Assembly (NCBI RefSeq): GCF_000760595.1
Contig: NZ_BBNM01000004.1
Coordinates: forward strand, 62,001-126,000
Direction: 5' to 3'
Length of the DNA: 64,000 nucleotides
Source of the DNA: Acinetobacter soli
Lineage (GTDB): Bacteria > Pseudomonadota > Gammaproteobacteria > Pseudomonadales > Moraxellaceae
In this document: in pieces, positions 53,667 through 62,971 of the stretch
Numbering within the stretch: the stretch's first letter is position 1
Layout: each line of letters starts with the position of its first letter
Made by a program: the position numbers and the translations under genes
Notes under the pieces: generated by a model
The model's database searches: none
What the model was told of the DNA's origin: nothing
The model's input: the letters and a program-made list of their open reading frames with translations, nothing else

Positions 53667-54656
53667 ATGACACAATCTGCCCTCGATCAATTAAAAAAAT
53701 GGACTACAGTGGTTGCTGATAGTAGTGATCTTGATGCAATTCAAAAATTTCGTCCTTTGGATGCAACCACAAATCCCTCCCTGATTACGGCTGCCGCCAG
53801 CATTCCTGACAATAAAGCGTTGATTGAAGCCGCGTTTGATCAAGCCAAGCAAGAAGGCTATCAAAACGATGAACTCATCGAACGTACCATTGATATTTTG
53901 ACTGTTAAGTTTGGTGTTGAAATTTTAAAACTCATCGAAGGTCGTGTCTCTACCGAGGTTGATGCTTCGTTGTCTTACGATACCGAAGCAACAATTGCAA
54001 AAGCGCGCGAACTTTCTGCCTTGTACCATCAGTATGGTATCGATCAGTCTCGCGTACTGATCAAGATTGCATCTACTTGGCAAGGCATTCAGGCAGCCAA
54101 AGTTTTAGAAGCTGAAGGCATTGCGTGTAATCTTACCTTACTGTTTGGTTTACATCAGGCACAAGCCTGTGCAGATGCCAATGTAACCCTCATTTCGCCT
54201 TTTGTTGGACGCATTTTAGACTGGTATAAAAAAGCTGAAAATGTCGATCACTACCCAATCGAACAAGATCCGGGTGTGCTTTCAGTTAAGAAAATTTATA
54301 ACTACTACAAGCAACAAGGTATCAAAACTCAAGTCATGGGCGCGAGCTTCCGTAGTACCGATCAGGTACTTGGCCTCGCTGGTAGTGATTTACTGACCAT
54401 TGCCCCTGCACTTTTGGCTCAGCTTGAATCGGATACCCGTGAAATTAAGCCAGCACTCACAATTGAAGCCGCGCAGGCAGCAGATCCAGTCGAACGCTCT
54501 GCACAAACCGAACAAAGCTTTAGAGAAGAGCTTGAACATGACTTAATGGCATTTCAATTACTTCAAGGCGGTATCGATGGCTTTATTAAAGCACGTGAAC
54601 AGTTGACTCACCTATTGCGTCAATCATTTGGAATCGATGCTGAAATTCAAGCCTAA
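53667..54656 (+). CDS. tal: Transaldolase
   Basis: Pentose phosphate enzyme that moves a three-carbon unit between sugar phosphates. DATTNPSLITAAA, the Schiff-base lysine in ILIKIASTWQGI, and CNLTLLFGLHQA are the family signatures. The ATG at 53667 (MTQSALDQLKKWTTVVAD, 329 residues) aligns with the E. coli TalB start; the upstream 12 residues are ignored. No strong ribosome site is seen. Confidence 0.94.
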   Translation: MTQSALDQLKKWTTVVADSSDLDAIQKFRPLDATTNPSLITAAASIPDNKALIEAAFDQAKQEGYQNDELIERTIDILTVKFGVEILKLIEGRVSTEVDASLSYDTEATIAKARELSALYHQYGIDQSRVLIKIASTWQGIQAAKVLEAEGIACNLTLLFGLHQAQACADANVTLISPFVGRILDWYKKAENVDHYPIEQDPGVLSVKKIYNYYKQQGIKTQVMGASFRSTDQVLGLAGSDLLTIAPALLAQLESDTREIKPALTIEAAQAADPVERSAQTEQSFREELEHDLMAFQLLQGGIDGFIKAREQLTHLLRQSFGIDAEIQA

Positions 54657-54679
54657 TAGGTGAATATTCACATAATTTG

Positions 54680-54714
54680 ACCAGTTTTTGTTATAGTACA
54701 AAAACTGGTTTTTT
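54680..54714 (+). terminator. Terminator of the transaldolase gene
   Basis: Perfect 11-bp arms ACCAGTTTTTG/CAAAAACTGGT, 8-nt loop, then a T-run. Confidence 0.9.
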
Positions 54715-54728
54715 ATGGACTTCGTGTT

Positions 54729-55379
54729 GTGTTGGGGATCACGGATTTAACAACCTATATCATAGGGACGCTTTTTATTGTTCTTTTGCCGGGGCCAAAT
54801 TCCCTATATGTGATGTCCATTGCATCACGTTATGGTATTCAAACTGGATACCGAGGCGCAATGGGTATTGTCACAGGCGATGCAATTTTAATTTTGTGTA
54901 CGGTTCTGGGCGCAGCGTCGTTGATGCATGCTTTTCCCTGGATTTTTACAACGCTTAAAGTGATAGGCGCAGCATATCTGTCCTACTTAGGCTTTAAGCT
55001 GCTTCAAGCCAGCTATCTACGTTATAAAAATCGTCATATTTCAATGCCTGAAATGACTGACCTACCAAAACTCGATCAGATTCACCCTTATCGAACTGCG
55101 CTGAGTATCAGCCTGCTCAATCCCAAAGCAATCTTGTTCTTTTTGTCTTTTTTTATCCAGTTTGTAGATCCGGATTATCCCTACCCGGCGATTAGCTTTA
55201 TTGCTCTTGCAATTATTTTACAATGCATTAGCTTAGGCTATTTAACGGCGCTAATTTTTTCAGGTGTTCGACTTTCTGATTTTTTTAAATCAAAACATAA
55301 AACATCCGCTATCTGCATTGCTCTGGTAGGTGTGCTGTTTTTTGGTTTTGGACTGAGGCTTGCCACATCAACATTGTAA
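54729..55379 (+). CDS. LysE/RhtB family exporter (LeuE-like)
   Basis: Inner-membrane amino-acid exporter of 216 residues with six helices. The start FIVLLPGPNSLYVMSIASRYG and SLLNPKAILFFLSFFIQFV are family signatures and closest in look to E. coli LeuE. There is no ATG in frame: GTG at 54729 or TTG at 54732 must be used, only about 15 bases after the preceding terminator. Leucine as substrate is inferred only. Confidence 0.85.
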   Translation: MLGITDLTTYIIGTLFIVLLPGPNSLYVMSIASRYGIQTGYRGAMGIVTGDAILILCTVLGAASLMHAFPWIFTTLKVIGAAYLSYLGFKLLQASYLRYKNRHISMPEMTDLPKLDQIHPYRTALSISLLNPKAILFFLSFFIQFVDPDYPYPAISFIALAIILQCISLGYLTALIFSGVRLSDFFKSKHKTSAICIALVGVLFFGFGLRLATSTL

Positions 55380-55485
55380 TCTTTGAACCTGTTTTCTGTT
55401 CAATGAGATAGTTACACTGAGTTTTAAATTTAATGTGTCTCTATGAAAGACACTTCACTCACAAACAGATGATAAATATTGAATC

Positions 55486-56667
55486 ATGCGTACATTTCTT
55501 CGTGATTTTACTCTTCCGGCTGCTTTTGCAGGATTTGTCACTTTTCTCATCGGGATTAGCGTATCCTCGGTATTAGTGATACAGGCCGCACAGATTTTAG
55601 GGGCCACCACGAGCCAGATTACCTCCTGGTTTTGGGCGTTGGGCATTGGAATCGGTGCTTCTGGTCTGTTTTTATCTTGGAAGTTTAAATATCCGGTCGC
55701 GACATCATGGTCGACCGCAGGCTTGGCACTGATCATAGCGACTGGCAGCGGTTACTCCTTACATGAAGCGATTGGCGCATTTTTGCTATGTGGTGTGTTA
55801 ACTGCATTATTAGGCTTTTTAGGTATCTTTGAGAAAGTACTGGCGCATATTCCACAAAGCCTCACCAGCGCGATGCTGGCCGGTGTGTTGCTTAAATTCG
55901 GGATTGCACTCTTTGCCAATATGCAAAACGACTGGCAGTTTATTATCAGTCTGCTCGCAATCTATGTTATGAGTAAACGTATCTGGCCACGCTACTGTAT
56001 CGTCATAACCGTGGTCGTTGGTGTAATTCTGTGTCCTTTGTTTATGACTTTCCATCCACCTGTTTTGCATTGGGATTTAGCAAAACCTGAATGGATCACG
56101 CCACATTTTACAGGTTCTGCCATTTTGGGTTTGGCCTTACCACTTTTTGTAATTAATGTGGCATCGCAATATTTGCCGGGTATCGCCATGATCAAAAGCT
56201 ATGGCTATACACCTCACGTTAATCAACTGATTGGATGGACCGGTGCCACCCAAGCCATTCTTGCACCTTTTGGTTGCTACACTGTAAATATTGCCGCCAT
56301 CAGTGCGGCGGTAAGTCTAGATGATCAAGTTCATCCAGATCCAAGCAAGCGCTATATTGCAGGCATTAGCTGTGGATTTTTCTATATATTGATGGGCGTG
56401 TTCGCCGCAACCTTAACCAGCTTACTGATGTCATTTCCTTCGTTATTTATCATTGCATTGGCGGGTATTGCACTGTTTGGGACGATCAGTCACAACATTG
56501 CCCTGGCATTTCACGATGTGAATGACCGCGAGGCGGCACTGCTCACTTTTTTATGCAGCGCCTCGGGAATTCAGTTTTTTGGTATCGGCTCTGCCTTTTG
56601 GGGTTTAATTGTAGGCATCATCGTGATGATCATCTTTAAGTTAAAACTTAAGAAAAGTCTATCTTAA
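55486..56667 (+). CDS. BenE-family transporter
   Basis: A 393-residue protein with about twelve helices. SWSTAGLALIIATGSGYS, IPQSLTSAMLAGVLLKFG and LPLFVINVASQYLPGIAMIKSYGY, and FGCYTVNIAAISAAVS, match the benzoate:H+ symporter BenE family. No aromatic degradation genes are nearby, so benzoate is not assured as the substrate. Confidence 0.87.
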   Translation: MRTFLRDFTLPAAFAGFVTFLIGISVSSVLVIQAAQILGATTSQITSWFWALGIGIGASGLFLSWKFKYPVATSWSTAGLALIIATGSGYSLHEAIGAFLLCGVLTALLGFLGIFEKVLAHIPQSLTSAMLAGVLLKFGIALFANMQNDWQFIISLLAIYVMSKRIWPRYCIVITVVVGVILCPLFMTFHPPVLHWDLAKPEWITPHFTGSAILGLALPLFVINVASQYLPGIAMIKSYGYTPHVNQLIGWTGATQAILAPFGCYTVNIAAISAAVSLDDQVHPDPSKRYIAGISCGFFYILMGVFAATLTSLLMSFPSLFIIALAGIALFGTISHNIALAFHDVNDREAALLTFLCSASGIQFFGIGSAFWGLIVGIIVMIIFKLKLKKSLS

Positions 56668-56688
56668 ACCTCATCATATGTATGCTGC

Positions 56689-57408
56689 TTATGCCATGGT
56701 ATTTTTATCCCAATAGGCCTGTTGTACTTGCGGCACCTGATTGATCTGTTTAATGATTTCATTCATTTCAACTGGATCAATCGAGGTCGCAATCAGTGTC
56801 GCTTCAATTTCAATGTCATTTTCGCCAAAGGGTTCGACATCTAGGTCTTTTAATGGATAATTAAAATGATGCAAGATTTCGGTCAATTTATACATCACCA
56901 ATTTACGATGACTTTTATTAGACGTTAGGTAAATGATATGCGTCACTTCAGATTCTGCATCTAGCGGCTGGCGATCAATCATATTCACCAAGGGTCGCAG
57001 TAATGTGTTGGCGGCCAGAATAAATGCTGTCGCGACCAATGCCTCCACAATCAGATCAGCTCCTGCGGCTGCGCCCACAGCGGCTGAGCACCAAAGTGTA
57101 GCCGCTGTATTTAAACCATGAATGTTACCTTCTTGGCGCATAATTACACCTGCACCTAAAAAACCAATCCCTGACACCACGTAAGCAATGACCCTCACAG
57201 CGCCATCCGACGCTGACAGGTTATTTGCAATATCGACAAAAATTGCAGCGCCAAGCGCAACCAAAACGTTGGTTCGCAGCCCGGCTGTACGCTGTCGGTA
57301 TTGTCGCTCGAATCCTATCAATCCACCCAAAATAAATGCGGCTGCCAGACTAATTAAGGTATCGGCCATATTGGACACACTGGTATTTTGTAAAAATTGT
57401 AAAGTCAT
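56689..57408 (-). CDS. mgtC: MgtC/SapB family membrane protein
   Basis: Inner-membrane protein of 239 residues: four to five helices with FILGGLIGFERQYRQRTAGLRTNVLVALGAA and GIGFLGAGVIMR, then a soluble ACT-like C-terminal domain. In Salmonella MgtC inhibits ATP synthase and helps survival in low magnesium and macrophages. Start chosen at MTLQFLQ (57408). It lies ten bases after mgtA, as in a magnesium-starvation operon. Confidence 0.9.
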   Translation of the reverse strand: MTLQFLQNTSVSNMADTLISLAAAFILGGLIGFERQYRQRTAGLRTNVLVALGAAIFVDIANNLSASDGAVRVIAYVVSGIGFLGAGVIMRQEGNIHGLNTAATLWCSAAVGAAAGADLIVEALVATAFILAANTLLRPLVNMIDRQPLDAESEVTHIIYLTSNKSHRKLVMYKLTEILHHFNYPLKDLDVEPFGENDIEIEATLIATSIDPVEMNEIIKQINQVPQVQQAYWDKNTMA

Positions 57409-57418
57409 GCTGTTTCTC

Positions 57419-60181
57419 TTATTGCCAGCCATATCGACGGATATAAATTTGTTTGATGAATTGAGTCAAACACATATAAGCAAACAAAATAAAAGGCAAA
57501 TATACAAAGTAAATCCAAGGCAATGCTTCAAGCTTTAAGTAGCTTGCCAGAGGTCCCATTGGTAAAAAAATACCAATTGCACAAATAATTACCGTCATGA
57601 TCAACAGTGGCGGAGCTGCGCAACTTTGAATAAACGGTATTTTTTTGGTTCGAATCATATGCACAACCATGGTTTGCGTGAGTAGTCCCACGACAAACCA
57701 GCCAGATTGAAACATGGTTTGCTGCGCTGACGTATTGGCATGAAAAATAAACCACATCATGCAAAAGGTCAGAATATCAAAGATGGAGCTAATCGGACCA
57801 AATACCACCATAAAGCGCCCAACTTCAGAAGGCTGCCAGCGCTGCGGTTTTTTTAGTTGTTCTTCGTCCACATGATCAAACGGAATAGCAATCTGAGATA
57901 CATCGTAGAGTAAGTTTTGTACCAGTAGATGAATCGGTAGCATAGGTAAAAATGGAATAAAAGCACTCGCAACCAATACCGAAAAAACATTACCAAAATT
58001 TGAACTGGCCGTCATTTTGATATATTTGAGCATATTGGCAAATGTTCGACGCCCTTCAAGCACACCGTTTTCAAGCACCATCAAACTCTTTTCTAGTAAA
58101 ATCAGATCGGCAGATTCCTTGGCAATATCCACTGCTGAATCGACTGAAATGCCAATATCTGCAGCACGTATTGCGGCAGCATCATTGATTCCATCCCCCA
58201 AAAATCCGACCACATGTCCATTCGCTTTTAGCTGATCGACAATACGTTCTTTATGAATAGGACTTAGTTTTGCAAAAATAGTATGCTGCTCAACCGCAAC
58301 TTTAAGCTGCGCGTCGGATAGCATTTCGATTTCGCCACCAAGAAGTACCTTGTCATGGGCAATCCCGATTTCACGGCATATTTTTTGTGTGACGAACTCG
58401 TTATCGCCCGTTAATACCTTCACAGCTACACCATGTGCATGTAACTGCTGGATGGCAGGTCGAGCTGACTCTCTCGGTGGATCTAAAAAGGTAAGATAGC
58501 CCATCAGAATCAGATCACATTCATCTGCCACAGAAAAACTTTCTTGATGCGTATCAATATTACGGTATGCAACTGCTACAACACGCAATCCTTCGCGGTT
58601 GTAGTTTTGCGTTATGGTCTGTATCTCATGGCGTAACGCTGGGCTAAGCTGTTTAATCTCGCCTTGTAGCTCAACATGCGAACATACTTTTAAAATTTCC
58701 TCAACGGCTCCCTTGCTGACCATACGCACTTGGGCTTGTGGCGTACGCACAACAACAGACATCCTACGGCGTTCAAAATCGAAAGGTACTTCATCTAGCT
58801 TTTTAAAGCGTAGTTTTTCAAACTTCATGTCCTGATCAACCGCTTCTAATACGGCCACATCCAACAGGTTCTTAAGCCCCGTTTGGTAATAACTGTTTAA
58901 GAATGCCTGCATTAATACGGAATGCGATTTTTTACCAAGCACATCAACATGATGCGAAAGAAAGATTTTATCTTGCGTTAATGTGCCTGTTTTGTCTGTA
59001 CACAGCACATCCATAGCACCAAAATTTTGTATAGCATCTAGTCGTTTTACAATCACTTTTTTACGCGATAAAAACACTGCTCCTTTTGCAAGGGTTGACG
59101 TCACAATCATGGGAAGCATTTCAGGCGTTAAACCCACCGCAACAGATAAAGCAAACAGCACAGCCTCACCCCAATCCCCTTTGGTGAAGCCATTGATAAA
59201 CAAAACAATCGGTGCCATTACCAACATAAAACGGATCAGTAACCAACTGACTTTATTTACCCCTAGCTGAAAAGAAGTCACTGCATAATCAGTTGCCGTC
59301 ACGCGATGCGCCAGCGCACCAAAATAAGTTTGAATGCCTGTACTCATCACCACTGCACGCGCTGTTCCGGAGACAACATTGGTACCCATAAACAGTAAAT
59401 TGTCGAGTTCTAAAGGAGAATTTATGTCTGATGTATGTGCAGCTGCATATTTCTCCACAGGCATCGATTCACCTGTCATGGCTGCTTGCGAAACAAATAA
59501 ATCTTTTGCCGTCAAAATTCGACAATCGGCCGGAATCATATCGCCAGCTGAAAGTAAAATAATATCGCCAGGCACCAAATACTGAATCGGTATTTCAAAT
59601 TGAATACTTTTTAATTGCTTCACCTCAACGCCATAACGTTGCTTGATCAAAATCTGATCTTGAGTATTGACGTTATGGCGCAGCACCATAGCCGTATTGG
59701 TCACCATTGCTTTAAGCGACTCAGCAGCCTTGTTGGATTTAGATTCCTGCCAGTAACGTAATAAGGTCGATAGTGACACCATAATAGTGATGATTAATCC
59801 ACCAGTGAAATCATCAGTTAAAAAAGCAACAAGCGCTAAAAGACTAAGTAGCACATTAAAAGGATTACGATAGCAATACCATACATGCTGCCACCAAGTG
59901 AGTGGCTTTTCCTGAGCAACTTCATTCAAACCATGTGTCTGTTGCTGTTGATACGCGTGCGCTTCTGTTAAACCATCTTGCGCTGTATGTAATTTTTCTA
60001 AAAGCTGACTCATTTCCATTTGAGCATTAGTCTTCAGCTGTTGCGATAAAGCCTGTCCAATTTCTTTGGCATAACTTGATTGATGCATTTCTTTAAAAGA
60101 ACGATGTCGCTCAAAAAAACGCTTAAGATGAAATGTTTGCAAAAATCGAGTAAATAGACGTTGCCATAGATCATATTTCAT
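57419..60181 (-). CDS. mgtA: Magnesium-importing P-type ATPase MgtA/MgtB
   Basis: P3B-type ATPase of 920 residues that imports magnesium. It shows an N-terminal cytoplasmic stretch, GESMPVEK (actuator), VGLTPEMLPMIV membrane motif, the phosphorylation site LCTDKTGTLTQDK, KGAVEEIL, and GFLGDGINDAAAI. Ten membrane helices are expected. ATG at 60181 has GGAG seven bases upstream, so a longer start eight codons before is less likely. It sits between an outer-membrane-like gene and mgtC. Confidence 0.95.
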   Translation of the reverse strand: MKYDLWQRLFTRFLQTFHLKRFFERHRSFKEMHQSSYAKEIGQALSQQLKTNAQMEMSQLLEKLHTAQDGLTEAHAYQQQQTHGLNEVAQEKPLTWWQHVWYCYRNPFNVLLSLLALVAFLTDDFTGGLIITIMVSLSTLLRYWQESKSNKAAESLKAMVTNTAMVLRHNVNTQDQILIKQRYGVEVKQLKSIQFEIPIQYLVPGDIILLSAGDMIPADCRILTAKDLFVSQAAMTGESMPVEKYAAAHTSDINSPLELDNLLFMGTNVVSGTARAVVMSTGIQTYFGALAHRVTATDYAVTSFQLGVNKVSWLLIRFMLVMAPIVLFINGFTKGDWGEAVLFALSVAVGLTPEMLPMIVTSTLAKGAVFLSRKKVIVKRLDAIQNFGAMDVLCTDKTGTLTQDKIFLSHHVDVLGKKSHSVLMQAFLNSYYQTGLKNLLDVAVLEAVDQDMKFEKLRFKKLDEVPFDFERRRMSVVVRTPQAQVRMVSKGAVEEILKVCSHVELQGEIKQLSPALRHEIQTITQNYNREGLRVVAVAYRNIDTHQESFSVADECDLILMGYLTFLDPPRESARPAIQQLHAHGVAVKVLTGDNEFVTQKICREIGIAHDKVLLGGEIEMLSDAQLKVAVEQHTIFAKLSPIHKERIVDQLKANGHVVGFLGDGINDAAAIRAADIGISVDSAVDIAKESADLILLEKSLMVLENGVLEGRRTFANMLKYIKMTASSNFGNVFSVLVASAFIPFLPMLPIHLLVQNLLYDVSQIAIPFDHVDEEQLKKPQRWQPSEVGRFMVVFGPISSIFDILTFCMMWFIFHANTSAQQTMFQSGWFVVGLLTQTMVVHMIRTKKIPFIQSCAAPPLLIMTVIICAIGIFLPMGPLASYLKLEALPWIYFVYLPFILFAYMCLTQFIKQIYIRRYGWQ

Positions 60182-60278
60182 AAAAGATCTCCTTTTTTCA
60201 GGCATACGAAGTCGTGACTTTTTTATGTAAAAAAGCCGTTTGTTTAGAGATGTGTTTACAATGTAAAGAAAATAAAAA

Positions 60279-60968
60279 TTAAGGCGTAAAGCTCAGGCCA
60301 AAGCCAAACCATCGCTGTCGAAAATCTTGTAAGCGCTGGCCAAATAAAAACTCTAAACTCAAAACATCTGAAAAAACATGATGTATAACAGCTTGAGTAA
60401 GTGGCGCCTGACGGTCTTGATTAAAAAACTCTAAACTGATTCCTGTATTTTGGGTGAGCCCAATATCCATTGCTGTGCTCCAACGCATCAAATCGTCATG
60501 CGATTGCACCTTTTGATAGCCAATATTGCTATACAAATGGATGTGTCCATCATTGAGTGAAACAGCAGAAGGAAAATTGAGAAACCAAGCTCGTTGGTCC
60601 CCTACCGGTGAATCATTTTTTGTTGTGCTAAGGCTTGCGGCAAGCCCCCAGCGTTGCATGGGCACCAATACCGATTTAATTTGCGCAGACCATGCTGTCG
60701 AGTTGGCTGTGGCAGAGGTGTTCGCATATCCAAGTGATGTTTCTACGCCTTTCACTACTTGGCAGGCTGTATTGAACTGTGAAACAGTTGCTGATGGCTT
60801 AGATGCCACAACAGAAGTCTCAAGCTGGCAATGGGCATACGCTGTGATCTCAGGATCATCAGTATTTAAAAGCGGGCTTGCGTGTACATATTGCACAAAC
60901 AAAATACACAGCCACGCACATAAGCATTGCATGCTCAAGAGTTTTAGTAACGAAGCATGTAACCACAT
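60279..60968 (-). CDS. Exported outer-membrane-like protein of unknown function
   Basis: A 229-residue protein with a signal peptide (cleavage near VHA-SPLL) from ATG 60968, which has GGGAG six bases upstream. The mature start LLNTDDPEITAYAHCQLETS resembles the TDD...QLE opening of a group of small beta-barrel outer-membrane proteins. Alternating hydrophobic strands and a C-terminal FGFGLSFTP fit a barrel, although the last residue is proline, not phenylalanine. It is first in the mgtA-mgtC operon, so a role in magnesium limitation is inferred. No named family recognised. Confidence 0.72.
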   Translation of the reverse strand: MWLHASLLKLLSMQCLCAWLCILFVQYVHASPLLNTDDPEITAYAHCQLETSVVASKPSATVSQFNTACQVVKGVETSLGYANTSATANSTAWSAQIKSVLVPMQRWGLAASLSTTKNDSPVGDQRAWFLNFPSAVSLNDGHIHLYSNIGYQKVQSHDDLMRWSTAMDIGLTQNTGISLEFFNQDRQAPLTQAVIHHVFSDVLSLEFLFGQRLQDFRQRWFGFGLSFTP

Positions 60969-61192
60969 AGGCTTCTCCCAGATCACAGGAGGCCTAAGCA
61001 AGAAGACGACATTCTGCCCAGCAAAAAATGCAGACGGATAAGAAGAACATGATGAAAAATGATAAACAGGCTATCTCATTGCAAGATAGCCACCCTAAAT
61101 GTGTACTAACTTGCTCAGAGAATAACGCGCTTAACCGTTTGACAGCACAACCTCGAACAACTTCCCACTTAGGGTCTCCTCGTATTAAATTT
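60969..61192 (-). ncRNA. Structured 5' leader of the mgtA operon (riboswitch candidate)
   Basis: About 220 nt between the predicted start (61192) and the first gene. A ten-pair stem joins ACCCTAAGTG (61166-61175) to CATTTAGGGT (61092-61101) and encloses about 64 nt. Immediately next to it, without a gap, is a hairpin GGCTATCT/AGATAGCC (61069-61091) followed by a U-rich run. This is the shape of a sensing domain plus expression platform. The sequence does not look like the known M-box or mgtL leader. Magnesium sensing is inferred from the genes it precedes. Confidence 0.62.
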
Positions 61193-61198
61193 GCACGT

Positions 61199-61226
61199 AT
61201 TATATTTCTCTAAAATTAATTTACAA
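61199..61226 (-). promoter_or_regulatory. Promoter of the mgtA operon leader
   Basis: On the minus strand, TTGTAA, a 16-bp spacer and a perfect TATAAT. Start predicted near 61192, about 17 bases before the long-range stem. It lies directly after the RDD gene stop (61253). Confidence 0.7.
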
Positions 61227-61252
61227 GACGTGCATTTAAAAATTTTAGCGGT

Positions 61253-61696
61253 CTATAGCTCGCGAACCACCACTGTTTTGGCCATTTTGTCATGCCAGCC
61301 TTGCTTCTTGCTATCAAAAGCGATCCAGAAAAAGCCCAAAAATAAAACCAAAGTTGATGGAAAATAACCAATATAGCGCAAAATAGCTTGCCCCCATGTT
61401 AAGGGATGTCCCGTTTGTTCATCGAGTACTTTTAAGCGCATCAAACGTTTGCCAGGTGTTCCTTTTAAAAAAATCCAAAACAAAATGGAATAAATAAATG
61501 GAAAAACGTAGTTGATGATTGCATCAAACCAAGGCGAAGATTGTCGATCACTTAATCCAGTCGAAAAGATCAAATCCATATCGCCATGGTAAAAAATCCA
61601 AGCCGCAGGAATCACTGCAAGCAAAATAATCAAGGTATCAATAACTGTTGCACCTACACGCAACCAAAATCCCGCATATTCATATTTATAGGTCAT
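61253..61696 (-). CDS. RDD family membrane protein
   Basis: A 147-residue inner-membrane protein with about three helices. The family arginine/aspartate pattern is present (GFWLRVGATVIDTLII), followed by FLKGTPGKRLMRLKVLDEQTG and HDKMAKTVVV. Function is unknown in most bacteria. It is upstream of, and probably transcribed apart from, the mgtA leader. Confidence 0.88.
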   Translation of the reverse strand: MTYKYEYAGFWLRVGATVIDTLIILLAVIPAAWIFYHGDMDLIFSTGLSDRQSSPWFDAIINYVFPFIYSILFWIFLKGTPGKRLMRLKVLDEQTGHPLTWGQAILRYIGYFPSTLVLFLGFFWIAFDSKKQGWHDKMAKTVVVREL

Positions 61697-61761
61697 GATG
61701 ATGTCTCATTATTGTGTTTTAGATTTTTTAAACTAAAAATGATCATGATTTCTTATTTGTG

Positions 61762-61797
61762 CAGACCTCAAAAGCTTTAGACACATGTTGAGGTCTG
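61762..61797. repeat. Inverted repeat, weak terminator after map
   Basis: Ten-base arms CAGACCTCAA/TTGAGGTCTG with a 16-nt loop, nine bases from the map stop. U-tracts on both sides are short, so termination is possible but not assured. Confidence 0.5.
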
Positions 61798-61805
61798 TTT
61801 ACAAC

Positions 61806-62612
61806 TTATGTTAATTGTTCAATTTCAGGATAAATTCCGGTTCCTTCTGGCCACGGCGTGAGTAACTCAAAACCTGTATCAGTCACCGCCACCATATGTT
61901 CCCATTGTGCAGATAAAGATTTATCCGTAGTTACCACAGTCCAGCCATCACTCAATTCTTTCACATGCTGTTTGCCCGCATTTACCATCGGCTCAATGGT
62001 AAATACCATCCCCTTTTGCAATACCATGCCCTGATTCGGTTGACCATAGTGCAGAATATTCGGCTGTTCATGATAGACCTTTCCAATTCCATGACCACAA
62101 TATTCACGCACAATGGAATAACCTTCAGTTTCGGCAACTTTTTGAATGGCATGACCAATGTCGCCCAAAGTAGCGCCAGGTTTGACACTGAGTATTCCGG
62201 CACGCATCGCATTATAAGTGGTCATCACCAGTTTTTTTGCTTCTGGTTGTACATCTCCCACCAGATACATGCGACTGGTATCACCAAAATATCCATCTTT
62301 AATAATCGCAACATCGATATTGATAATATCGCCATCTTGTAAAATTTTACTTGGCGATGGAATACCATGACAGACTACCTCATTGACTGAGGTACAGATG
62401 GTCTTGGTAAAGCCGTGATAGCCGACATTTGCTGGAATTACGTTCAGCGTATTTACAATAAAATCATGACAACGTTGATCAAGCTCATCTGTACTCACGC
62501 CAGGCTTTACAAATTGACCGATCATTTCAAGCACTTGAGCAGCCAAACGCCCAGATACACGTAGATGTTCTAAGTCTTGCTGGTCTTTAATCGTTACAGT
62601 TGATGCACGCAT
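61806..62612 (-). CDS. map: Methionine aminopeptidase type I
   Basis: Removes the starting methionine from new proteins. The 268-residue protein has GYHGFTKTICTSVNEVVCHGIP, the metal aspartates in DIINIDVAIIKDGYFGDTSRMY, YCGHGIGKVYHEQPNI and FTIEPMV, all consistent with type I. GAGGG lies seven bases before the ATG. Confidence 0.96.
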   Translation of the reverse strand: MRASTVTIKDQQDLEHLRVSGRLAAQVLEMIGQFVKPGVSTDELDQRCHDFIVNTLNVIPANVGYHGFTKTICTSVNEVVCHGIPSPSKILQDGDIINIDVAIIKDGYFGDTSRMYLVGDVQPEAKKLVMTTYNAMRAGILSVKPGATLGDIGHAIQKVAETEGYSIVREYCGHGIGKVYHEQPNILHYGQPNQGMVLQKGMVFTIEPMVNAGKQHVKELSDGWTVVTTDKSLSAQWEHMVAVTDTGFELLTPWPEGTGIYPEIEQLT

Positions 62613-62639
62613 GTAATTACCCTCGGTCGTATCCGACTT

Positions 62640-62645
62640 ATTATA
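62640..62645 (-). promoter_or_regulatory. Possible map -10 element
   Basis: TATAAT on the minus strand, about 28 bp before the map ATG. The -35 is poor (TGTTAA at 16 bp). Confidence 0.42.
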
Positions 62646-62971
62646 CTAGTTTTGAGAATCATTAACATAACTATCATGGAATGGTTCAATTTCCAATTCG
62701 GCACAACACAATAAAAACTCAAAATAGATTAATATTTGCACATTTAATGTAAATTTGATGAATAAATGAATAAAAATTTTATTCGCAATAAAAGTTTGAA
62801 ATTAAAAATGTTGGCAAAGATATCAAGTATATAAATTAAACAGTGTGCTTTTTTACTAAACAATCAGGCAGCAAATAGGTGTTTTTATTAATTTTTGGGC
62901 CGTGCGAATTGCACAAAAATGGCTCCTTTTGCTCTAAAATTCGCGCTTCTTTACTGCGTCTCACCTTTTTT
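62646..62971. other. AT-rich intergenic region before brnQ
   Basis: About 325 bp with very AT-rich centre. A short palindrome GTGC-GAATT-GCAC lies near 62903-62915, within the likely brnQ control region. No confident promoter or gene. Confidence 0.5.

Noticed and set aside
61028..61213. 61-codon frame on the plus strand opposite the mgtA leader
   Set aside because: Antisense to a structured leader, no ribosome site, composition unlike the neighbouring genes.
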